From the NCBI GenBank assembly GCA_012518325.1, contig JAAYSR010000064.1:1-5745 (forward strand): a DNA stretch of 5,745 bases. Direction: 5' to 3'. The position numbers and the translations under genes are program-made. Source of the stretch: Bacillota bacterium (GTDB lineage Bacteria > Bacillota > Limnochordia > Darwinibacteriales > Darwinibacteriaceae). Below the pieces are notes generated by a model. That model had not been told where the DNA came from and made no database searches. It worked only from the letters and a program-made list of their open reading frames with translations. Positions within the stretch are counted from its first letter, which is position 1, and each line of letters opens with the position of its first letter. This document shows, piece by piece, positions 1 to 5,344 of the stretch.

Positions 1-405
1 ACGGTTGATCATCTCCAGGTATACTTTGTGGTGGACACTTTGGAGTATTTGAAGAAAAACGGCAGGATAGGGCTGGCTTCAGCCTTGGTGGGCACCATGC
101 TCAACATTAAGCCCATTCTTACCTTGGTTGACGGTGAAGTGGCCCCCTTTGAGAAGATTCGGGGCAAGGCGAAGGCGCTGAAGCGGGTTCGGGAACTGGT
201 GGACCAGTTCAAAGAAAAATTCCCTGACCAAGGCATTCGGGCGGCTCTGAGCCATGCCGACAGCAAAGAAGAAGCTGCTCAGCTCAGCGAAGCACTGGCG
301 AAGATGCTGCCTATAGAAGGTGAAGTGCTGATTGGGGAAATTGGTCCGACCATCGGCGTCCACACAGGCCCCGGCGTTGTCGCCCTCTTCTTGTACGCTG
401 TCTAA
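1..405 (+). CDS. DegV family fatty-acid-binding protein, C-terminal part (5' end outside window)
   Basis: The open frame is unbroken from base 1 to the TAA at 403-405 and gives 134 residues, about half of the usual 280 or so, so the gene starts upstream. Family hallmarks are visible: VDTLEYLKKNGRIG at fragment residues 11-24, KPILTLVDGEV near 37-47, and the closing GPTIGVHTGPG at 115-125. DegV/FakB proteins bind a fatty acid in a deep pocket and present it to the kinase FakA (DAK family) for phosphorylation, which feeds phospholipid synthesis. The Arg of the NGRI motif (R22) and the His of IGVHTGPG (H121) correspond to the conserved residues I recall as contacting the fatty-acid carboxylate in FakB. 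In Clostridia a FakA-like gene often lies just upstream, but this cannot be seen here. The bound lipid is unknown. The gene ends 24 bases before a strong terminator. An internal GTG at 28 is not a credible start. Confidence 0.93.
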   Translation, partial: TVDHLQVYFVVDTLEYLKKNGRIGLASALVGTMLNIKPILTLVDGEVAPFEKIRGKAKALKRVRELVDQFKEKFPDQGIRAALSHADSKEEAAQLSEALAKMLPIEGEVLIGEIGPTIGVHTGPGVVALFLYAV

Positions 406-429
406 AACGGCCTGCCTTAGCAAAGCGGC

Positions 430-470
430 AACCCTTATCCTATAGGAATCTGCAGGATAAGGGTTTTTTT
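430..470 (+). terminator. Rho-independent terminator after the DegV gene
   Basis: A perfect 12-bp inverted repeat has its left arm AACCCTTATCCT at 430-441 and its right arm AGGATAAGGGTT at 454-465, with a 12-base loop at 442-453. A run of seven T residues at 464-470 follows directly, and its first two also form the end of the right arm. This is a classic intrinsic terminator. It starts 24 bases after the DegV stop and should separate that transcript from recG. Confidence 0.95.
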
Positions 471-487
471 ATAGAACAGGGGTGGTT

Positions 488-494
488 AGGTGGT
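488..494 (+). promoter_or_regulatory. Ribosome binding site that decides the recG start
   Basis: AGGTGGT at 488-494 resembles the AGGTGAT part of the consensus and lies seven bases before ATG 502. A rival in-frame start, GTG 490, sits inside this site and is preceded by a weaker AGGGGTGG at 478-485. ATG 502 is preferred. The two starts differ by only four residues, so the protein is essentially the same either way. Confidence 0.55.
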
Positions 495-501
495 TCAGAG
501 T

Positions 502-2496
502 ATGCTGGATGCTCCGGTGACAGTGCTTCCCGGTATTGGGGACAAGCGTGCCCAGACCATTAAGACCCTCGGGCTGGAAACAGTCCGTGATGTGCTGTTC
601 AGCTATCCCCGGGATTATAAAGACTTTCAGAAAGTGATACCCCCGGAGCAGGTCCAAGTTGATGTGCCGCAGCTCACGTCCGGGCAGCTTGCCAACCTGA
701 CAGAGCGTCCCATCTCAAGGGGGCGCCGCCTTATTCAGGGGCAGCTCGGGCAGCAGCTTCGCTTAACCTGGTTTGTCTATCATAAAGGCCGCGGTGCGAG
801 CTATCTGTATCGCAAGCTGGAAAGAGCAGGGCGTCTGTGGGTCTATGGCGTGCCCAAGCCCGGACTCTTCGGCCCCGAGATGAGCTCGCCGGAGGTTTTT
901 CTGCGCGCTCCCAAATATCCTCTGCAGCCGGTCTACCCCCTGGTGGCCGGGGTTTCCAATGAGCAGCGCATCCGCTGGGCAGAGGCGGCGTTGAAACAGT
1001 TGCATTTCCTCCCGGAGTGCCTGCCGGAGGAGATCAAGGGTTCTCGCCCCGGGCGGGGGGAAGCGATTAAGGAAATCCATTTCCCCAGCAATTGGTCAAG
1101 CTATGCCAGGGCCCGGGAGCGCCTGGTCTTTGAGGAGTTTTTCCTGTTCCTCCTGGGGCTGCAGCGGGGCAAGAGGCATGAACAGGGCATCGCACATGAT
1201 CCAGACGGGGAGCTTGTGCAAAGGTACTTTAACAGCCTGCCCTTTGCCCTCACTGAGGGGCAAAGGAAGGCGATTCAGCAGGTGGCGGCGGATATGGAAG
1301 CTGTGCGCCCGATGCGCCGCCTGATCCAGGGCGATGTTGGCTCAGGCAAGACAGTGGTTGCGGAGTACGGCGCGGTGAAGGCTGCAGCCAGCCGGGGCCA
1401 GGCAGCGATGATGGTGCCTACCGAAGTGCTGGCCAGGCAGATGGTGCAGCGCCTGAAAACTTCCCTTGAACCTTTGGGTCTGTCCGTGGAGCTTCTGATT
1501 GGGAATATGAAGGGCAGGGACCAGGAAAGGGTGAGGTCTGCACTGGAGAGCGGCGAGTGCGATGTGGTTGTCGGCACCCATGCCTTGATCACCGAAAAGG
1601 TGAATTTCCGCAACCTGACGCTGGCCATTGTAGACGAGCAGCACCGTTTTGGCGTGCGCCAGCGCTCCGCCCTTCTGGGGAAAGGGAACGCCGACCTTCT
1701 AGTGATGAGCGCGACTCCCATACCCCGTTCCTTGGCCCTGACTATGTATGCGGATCTGGACACAACTGAAATCAGAGACTTGCCGGCAGGGCGGCAGCCG
1801 GTGGATACACGCCTGGTGGATCCGGCCAGACGTGAGGATGTCTACCGCTATGTTGTCTCCAGGGTGCAAAAGGGGGAGCAGGCCTACGTAGTTTTCCCCC
1901 TGGTGGAAGAGTCTGAGCATGTGGATCTCAAGGCGGCCACCCAGGAGATGGTTGATTTGCAGAGGGGCCCCTTGTCGGAGGTTAGAGTCGGTCTGATCCA
2001 CGGACAGATGGGCAAGGAGAAGGATGAAGTCTTTGCCTCTTTTGCCGGGGGAGAAATTGATGTTCTGCTTGCCACCACCGTCATTGAAGTGGGCATGGAT
2101 GTACCCAATGCCACGGTGATGGTGATTGAAAACGCGGAACGTTTTGGCCTGGCCCAGCTCCATCAGCTCCGGGGCCGGGTGGGGCGGGGGAATAAGCCAG
2201 GCATCTGCTTCCTGCTGGCGTACAATCTCTCGCAAAACAGCCGGGAACGCCTTGAAGTTGTCCGCAGGTCCAATGACGGGTTTTTCATTGCAGAAGAAGA
2301 CTTGCGCCTGAGGGGTCCCGGAGATTTGCTTGGCGTCCGCCAGTGGGGGCAGCCCTTTTTCCGTTTGGCGGATCTCAGGGAGGACGGCGAGATCCTGCAG
2401 CAGGCCGCCAAAGAGGTGCAAAGGCTGTTGGCTCGGGATCCCGCCCTGCAGTCTTATCCCAGTTTGGCAGGCGAGCTCGAACGCTTGGCCTGGTGA
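502..2496 (+). CDS. recG: ATP-dependent DNA helicase RecG
   Basis: RecG reverses stalled replication forks and branch-migrates Holliday junctions. At 664 residues (668 if GTG 490 is the start) it is slightly shorter than the B. subtilis protein, mainly in the wedge/OB-fold region. The N-terminal PVTVLPGIGDKRA and the OB-like RRLIQGQLG...LRLTWF segment form the fork-binding wedge. The superfamily-2 motor follows: Walker A GDVGSGKT (277-284), Ia MVPTEVLARQ, VVVGTHALI, Walker B DEQHRFG (DEQH at 378-381), III MSATPIPRS, V ATTVIEVGMDVPNA and VI QLRGRVGRG (555-563). The C-terminal TRG motif RGPGDLLGVRQWG (604-616) couples ATP use to translocation. It has Trp615 where I recall Ser in most relatives. 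All catalytic residues are present, so the enzyme should be active. It is the first gene of a packed operon, and its TGA stop lies inside the rsmD ribosome binding site. I see no convincing promoter between the upstream terminator and this gene. Confidence 0.97.
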   Translation: MLDAPVTVLPGIGDKRAQTIKTLGLETVRDVLFSYPRDYKDFQKVIPPEQVQVDVPQLTSGQLANLTERPISRGRRLIQGQLGQQLRLTWFVYHKGRGASYLYRKLERAGRLWVYGVPKPGLFGPEMSSPEVFLRAPKYPLQPVYPLVAGVSNEQRIRWAEAALKQLHFLPECLPEEIKGSRPGRGEAIKEIHFPSNWSSYARARERLVFEEFFLFLLGLQRGKRHEQGIAHDPDGELVQRYFNSLPFALTEGQRKAIQQVAADMEAVRPMRRLIQGDVGSGKTVVAEYGAVKAAASRGQAAMMVPTEVLARQMVQRLKTSLEPLGLSVELLIGNMKGRDQERVRSALESGECDVVVGTHALITEKVNFRNLTLAIVDEQHRFGVRQRSALLGKGNADLLVMSATPIPRSLALTMYADLDTTEIRDLPAGRQPVDTRLVDPARREDVYRYVVSRVQKGEQAYVVFPLVEESEHVDLKAATQEMVDLQRGPLSEVRVGLIHGQMGKEKDEVFASFAGGEIDVLLATTVIEVGMDVPNATVMVIENAERFGLAQLHQLRGRVGRGNKPGICFLLAYNLSQNSRERLEVVRRSNDGFFIAEEDLRLRGPGDLLGVRQWGQPFFRLADLREDGEILQQAAKEVQRLLARDPALQSYPSLAGELERLAW

Positions 2497-2502
2497 GGAG
2501 GT
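2495..2502 (+). promoter_or_regulatory. Ribosome binding site for rsmD, overlapping the recG stop
   Basis: GAGGAGGT is a near-perfect Shine-Dalgarno sequence whose first two bases are the last two of the recG TGA (2494-2496). It ends seven bases before the TTG at 2510. It fixes the rsmD start there and places initiation directly where ribosomes finish recG, which suggests translational coupling. Confidence 0.85.
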
Positions 2503-2509
2503 TGACATT

Positions 2510-3064
2510 TTGCGCATCATTGCAGGCAAGGCCAAGGGAACCAGGCTGTCCAGCGTGTCCGGCCTGACCACGAGGCCAACCGGAGATCGGGTCAAGGAGG
2601 CTCTTTTCAACATTTTAGGGCCTGCAGTTACAGGCAGCGCCTTTCTGGATCTCTATGCCGGAAGCGGTGCCATCGGCCTGGAGGCTTTAAGCCGGGGCGC
2701 AAGCGATGTGGTCTGGATCGACGCCAGCCGTGCGTGTACCGCCCAGATCCGGGCCAACTTGGAAAAGGCCAGGCTGTCCGGGGGGACAGTATACACCAAT
2801 GATGTTTTCCGCGCCCTGGTGCAGCTGGAAAAAGCGGGCCGGCGGTTTGATTTCATCTTCTTAGACCCCCCTTACGGCCAGGGGCTGGTTGGGAAAACAC
2901 TGGAGCACCCTTCCCTTGCCGATGTGCTGAAAAAAGAGGGAATTATCATAGCTGAGGCAGGCAAAAAAGAGGAAGCGCCTATTGCTGTGTCGAAACTCTG
3001 CCTTAAGCGCGAACAGCGCTATGGAGATACGAAATTACTTTTTTATGACATGAGGGGGAGTTAG
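2510..3064 (+). CDS. rsmD: 16S rRNA (guanine(966)-N(2))-methyltransferase RsmD
   Basis: RsmD transfers a methyl group from S-adenosylmethionine to N2 of G966 in 16S rRNA during small-subunit assembly. The 184-residue product has the usual family length and opening: initiator followed by RIIAGKAKGTRL, then TRPTGDRVKEALFNIL, the substrate-side signature. The SAM-binding loop FLDLYAGSGAIG is at residues 45-56 and the catalytic DPPY motif at 119-122. The start is a TTG. The frame is open further upstream (to about 2330), but the family N-terminus begins exactly at this TTG, and a strong ribosome binding site sits seven bases before it. The recG stop is 13 bases upstream, and the coaD GTG begins one base after this gene's TAG. 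RsmD and CoaD are neighbours in very many bacteria, so context and sequence agree. In B. subtilis the same gene is called ylbH. Confidence 0.96.
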   Translation: MRIIAGKAKGTRLSSVSGLTTRPTGDRVKEALFNILGPAVTGSAFLDLYAGSGAIGLEALSRGASDVVWIDASRACTAQIRANLEKARLSGGTVYTNDVFRALVQLEKAGRRFDFIFLDPPYGQGLVGKTLEHPSLADVLKKEGIIIAEAGKKEEAPIAVSKLCLKREQRYGDTKLLFYDMRGS

Positions 3065-3065
3065 A

Positions 3066-3554
3066 GTGAGAATTGGGGTTTGCCCAGGGACCTTCGACCC
3101 CGTTACCTATGGGCACCTGGACATTATTAAACGCAGCAGCACACTGTTTGACCTTCTGTACGTAGCAGTGTTGCACAACCCCCACAAGGTTCCGCTGTTC
3201 ACTGTGGAAGAGCGGGTAGAGATGCTTCGGGAGGAAGTAGAGGACATTAAGAACGTGACTGTTGAGAGCTTCAGCGGTCTCTCCGTTGAGTACGCAAAGC
3301 AAAAAAACGCCATTGCCATTGTCCGCGGCCTTAGGGCTGTCACCGACTTTGAATTTGAGTTCAAACTAGCTGCCATGAACCGCAATCTGGAGGCCAGCAT
3401 CGAAACAGTGTTTATGATGACCAGCAGCAAGTACTCCTTTATCAGCTCCTCTGCCGTAAAAGAAGTTGCCGAGTTCGGCGGCAATGTGTCAAAGTGGGTG
3501 AGCCCCCGGGTGGCTGCGTTGCTGGATGACAAATTTAGAAGTAGGGAGAGGTAA
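3066..3554 (+). CDS. coaD: Phosphopantetheine adenylyltransferase CoaD
   Basis: CoaD carries out the penultimate step of coenzyme A synthesis in the cytoplasm: 4'-phosphopantetheine plus ATP gives dephospho-CoA and pyrophosphate. The 162-residue product has full family length. It opens with the nucleotidyltransferase motif GTFDPVTYGH (residues 8-17, H17 being the catalytic TxGH histidine). K41 lies in the HNPHKVPLF loop, RGLRAVTDFEFEFKLAAMNR starts at 87, and the ATP-binding ISSSAVKEVA starts at 126. The bacterial enzyme is a hexamer regulated by CoA feedback, which is family knowledge and not visible here. The GTG start lies one base after the rsmD stop, with AGGGGGAG at 3053-3060 as its ribosome binding site. 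The next gene starts two bases after the TAA. Nothing appears truncated. Confidence 0.97.
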   Translation: MRIGVCPGTFDPVTYGHLDIIKRSSTLFDLLYVAVLHNPHKVPLFTVEERVEMLREEVEDIKNVTVESFSGLSVEYAKQKNAIAIVRGLRAVTDFEFEFKLAAMNRNLEASIETVFMMTSSKYSFISSSAVKEVAEFGGNVSKWVSPRVAALLDDKFRSRER

Positions 3555-3556
3555 CT

Positions 3557-4012
3557 GTGAACCGAGTGAATCTTCTGGTCTTGATTGACCAACTGGAAGC
3601 ACTAGTGGAAAAGGCACCTGAGGTTCCTTTAGTCGGCAGGGTTCTCGTTGACGCTGATGAGCTTTTTGACTTGCTCGATATTATCCGGGCGGCGATTCCG
3701 GAAGAGGTGAAGAAGGCTGAGGCAGTCTCTTCTGAGAAAGAGAAGCTGATTGCCGACGGGCAGGAGCAGGCAAAACGGATCATTGCTAAGGCAGAAGAGT
3801 ACGCGGCGAAACTGGTATCCAGCAGTGAGATTTACCGCCAGGCCGAGGCAGAAAGCAAGCTCCTTCTGGAAGAAACGAAGCGTCAGGCAGCCGAGATCGA
3901 GCAGGGTTCAAAGGAATACGCTCAGCAGATTCTCTCCGATTTAAGTCAAGCGCTGACCAAGACTTTGCAGGTAGTGGAGGCAGGCATCAAGGAACTGGCC
4001 GGGGAAGACTAG
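3557..4012 (+). CDS. Coiled-coil protein, DivIVA/SepIVA-like (often named 'ATPase' or 'ATP synthase b-like')
   Basis: The product is 151 residues, charged and soluble, with no signal peptide, membrane segment or nucleotide-binding motif. Residues 1-50 form a conserved-looking head: a hydrophobic helix (LLVLIDQLEALVEKA), then PEVPLVGRVLVDADELFDLLDIIRAAIP. Residues 50-125 are rich in Ala, Glu, Lys and Gln with regularly spaced Ala/Ile/Leu, typical of a long coiled coil. A separate C-terminal helix (about 128-147) contains LTKTLQVVEAGIKEL. Relatives beside coaD in Clostridia are often annotated as ATPase or F0 subunit b-like, probably only because of the coiled coil. The head and tail instead match the pattern I recall for mycobacterial SepIVA, a DivIVA-like septation factor (inference, from memory). 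The GTG start follows the coaD stop by two bases, with GGGAGAGGT at 3544-3552 upstream, so it is co-translated with coaD. Its TAG overlaps the ylbJ stop. The gene is certain; the function is not established. Confidence 0.9.
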   Translation: MNRVNLLVLIDQLEALVEKAPEVPLVGRVLVDADELFDLLDIIRAAIPEEVKKAEAVSSEKEKLIADGQEQAKRIIAKAEEYAAKLVSSSEIYRQAEAESKLLLEETKRQAAEIEQGSKEYAQQILSDLSQALTKTLQVVEAGIKELAGED

Positions 4013-4022
4013 GACCGCGGCC
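3997..4022. other. GC-rich hairpin across the convergent gene ends
   Basis: GGCCGGG (3997-4003) can pair with CCGCGGCC (4015-4022), with G4017 bulged, to give about seven base pairs around an 11-base loop that contains the shared CTAG stop palindrome. No T run follows on either strand, so it is not a standard intrinsic terminator. It could slow polymerase or protect the 3' ends of both transcripts. It may equally be chance in GC-rich DNA. Confidence 0.3.
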
Positions 4023-5220
4023 GGAAAGAGATGTAGATCATCCGTTTCAGGAGCCAGACTGCACTGAGAATAATTACCAGAATCAGGAGGAAACTGGTGG
4101 CCAGCCGCGCCGAGGCCAGAAAGCGCGCGGCAAAACTGCCGTTCAGGTAGTTGTTTGTGCTGGCGGCGGGCAGAGTCTTCTGCAATGAAGCCGGGATAAA
4201 ACTGGCGGGACCCAGGAGCAGGGCAGTGAAAATGCCGGCGAAAAGTCCGTGGAGGACCCGGGCATAGAGAAAGGGCCTGAAGCGTACATTAGTACCGGAG
4301 AGCATAGCCGCCGCCTGCATCTGGACTGACAGTCCGCTCCAGCCAATAATCAGGCTGGCTGCCGCTGCCTTAGCCCCCAGGGGGGCAGCGCTCTGGCTGG
4401 CGGTCTGGGCTCCTAGTGTGGTTTCGAAGAAGCCGTGGGTCAGAGCCTCGGCCAGGGAGGCATCCAGCCCGATCAGGTGCAGCGCTCCCCCCAGAAGGGT
4501 TTTCACAGGGCTTAAGATGCCGGTTGCGCTGAGCACCTGCACCAGAACCGAAAAGAACATGATGCAGCCTCCGATAAAGAGCATGGACTGGAAAGTCTCG
4601 CGCACAGCGTCGCTGAACAGACGGCCAAAGGAGCGTCCGTCCGCTCTGCGGGCACGGTCCAGGGCGCTGATGGCCCGGCCTAGATAGGACCCTTCTTTTT
4701 TTATGGGCGGGCTTTCGGGGCCTTTATGGAGGCGCATGCACAGGCCTACACAGAGGGCGCCCAGCCAATGGGCAGCCAGAAGGGTAGCCCCCAGTTCCGG
4801 CCGGCCGAACATGCCAAGGCCCACCGCTCCGATTAAAAAGAGAGGGCCTGCTGTGTTGGCAAAACCTGCCAGCCGTTCTGCCTCCACTTGGGTCAGGGAT
4901 CTGCTGCGGACCAGATCCCCTGTGATCTTGGCGCCCAGGGGATAGCCTGCCGTGATTCCCATGGCAACCGCAAAGCCTCCTGCGCCGGGAAGCCTGAACA
5001 GGGGGCGCATAACGGGTTCCAGCAGCGCTCCAAGAAAGTGTACTGCCCCCAGGCCCATCAAAAGCTCCGCCATGATGAAAAAGGGCAGGAGGGTCGGCAG
5101 AACTATTTCAAACCAGAGCTTGAGGCCTTCCAGGGCAGCCAAAAACGCGGTTTCGGGAAAGATCGCTGTCATGGCAGCAATCAAGAAGACCGCCAAGGCC
5201 AGAATCCGACTTCTAGTCAC
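4009..5220 (-). CDS. ylbJ: Sporulation integral membrane protein YlbJ
   Basis: This is a 403-residue polytopic membrane protein with roughly nine hydrophobic segments (near residues 6-21, 35-57, 81-94, 124-138, 144-164, 203-226, 285-307, 320-341 and 375-397) and a basic cytoplasmic-looking loop at about 165-202. YlbJ/nucleoside-transporter-gate features are visible: LPTLLPFF, GITAGYPLGAKITGDLV (GYPLGAK at 92-98), FANTAGPLFLIGAVG (122 on) and GFFETTLGAQTAS (264 on). In B. subtilis ylbJ belongs to the mother-cell sigma-E regulon and is needed for efficient sporulation. The transported molecule, if any, is unknown. The GTG at 5220 is preferred over the GTG at 5229 because GAGGGT at 5235-5230 is well spaced for the former and touches the latter. 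The longer form adds three residues. The gene faces the coaD operon, shares its stop with the coiled-coil gene, and diverges from the DUF177 gene. A sigma-E promoter is expected but no clear one was recognised. Confidence 0.93.
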   Translation of the reverse strand: MTRSRILALAVFLIAAMTAIFPETAFLAALEGLKLWFEIVLPTLLPFFIMAELLMGLGAVHFLGALLEPVMRPLFRLPGAGGFAVAMGITAGYPLGAKITGDLVRSRSLTQVEAERLAGFANTAGPLFLIGAVGLGMFGRPELGATLLAAHWLGALCVGLCMRLHKGPESPPIKKEGSYLGRAISALDRARRADGRSFGRLFSDAVRETFQSMLFIGGCIMFFSVLVQVLSATGILSPVKTLLGGALHLIGLDASLAEALTHGFFETTLGAQTASQSAAPLGAKAAAASLIIGWSGLSVQMQAAAMLSGTNVRFRPFLYARVLHGLFAGIFTALLLGPASFIPASLQKTLPAASTNNYLNGSFAARFLASARLATSFLLILVIILSAVWLLKRMIYISFRPRS

Positions 5221-5229
5221 GAGCCACAC

Positions 5230-5235
5230 ACCCTC
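5230..5235 (-). promoter_or_regulatory. Ribosome binding site that decides the ylbJ start
   Basis: On the minus strand GAGGGT (5235 down to 5230) lies nine bases before the GTG at 5220 but directly touches the upstream GTG at 5229. The spacing favours 5220 as the start. Confidence 0.6.
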
Positions 5236-5299
5236 TTTTCTGTCTTTCTGCTAATTCATACTGATCCAAGTTAATGTTTATGACTGTGCGTTGGAGCAG

Positions 5300-5328
5300 T
5301 TGACAGCGTCAGGGAATCTTTGTATAAT
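5300..5328 (+). promoter_or_regulatory. Consensus sigma-A promoter for the DUF177 gene
   Basis: TTGACA (5300-5305) and TATAAT (5323-5328) both match the housekeeping consensus exactly and are separated by the optimal 17 bases. Transcription should start near A5334, only about 11 bases before the ATG at 5345, so the leader is very short. Such a promoter implies strong, largely constitutive expression, which suits a ribosome-related operon. Confidence 0.93.
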
Positions 5329-5332
5329 CTAT

Positions 5333-5340
5333 GAGGTGAT
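5333..5340 (+). promoter_or_regulatory. Ribosome binding site for the DUF177 gene, at the very 5' end of the transcript
   Basis: GAGGTGAT matches the 3' end of 16S rRNA perfectly and ends four bases before ATG 5345. It begins only five bases after the -10 box, so the predicted transcription start falls at or inside it. Confidence 0.8.
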
Positions 5341-5344
5341 TTAG

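Noticed and set aside
2330..2509. Upstream extension of the rsmD frame by 60 codons
   Set aside because: The extension overlaps recG out of frame and does not resemble RsmD. The family N-terminus begins exactly at TTG 2510, which has a strong ribosome binding site.
1699..2613. 304-codon open frame on the minus strand across recG
   Set aside because: It lies wholly antisense to the conserved helicase domain and reaches into rsmD. Its translation shows no recognisable family, and no ribosome binding site was evident. It is a shadow frame of GC-rich coding DNA.
3557..4012. Reading the coiled-coil protein as a true F0 subunit b or an ATPase
   Set aside because: There is no N-terminal membrane helix as in subunit b and no Walker motif. 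There are no other ATP synthase genes nearby.
4888..5274. 128-codon plus-strand open frame across the ylbJ N-terminal region
   Set aside because: It is antisense to clear membrane-protein coding sequence, its product is low-complexity and Gln/Lys/Ser-rich, and it has no recognisable motif.
5253..5283. Possible promoter for ylbJ on the minus strand (TATGAAT at 5260-5254, TCATAA at 5283-5278)
   Set aside because: Neither element matches sigma-A or the sigma-E pattern (ATA-type -35, CATACAAT-type -10) well enough, although a sigma-E promoter would be expected here.
5301..5311. Small inverted repeat TGAC-AGC-GTCA over the -35 box, considered as an operator
   Set aside because: The arms are only four bases and do not extend. 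This is at chance level and matches no regulator site I know, including FapR.
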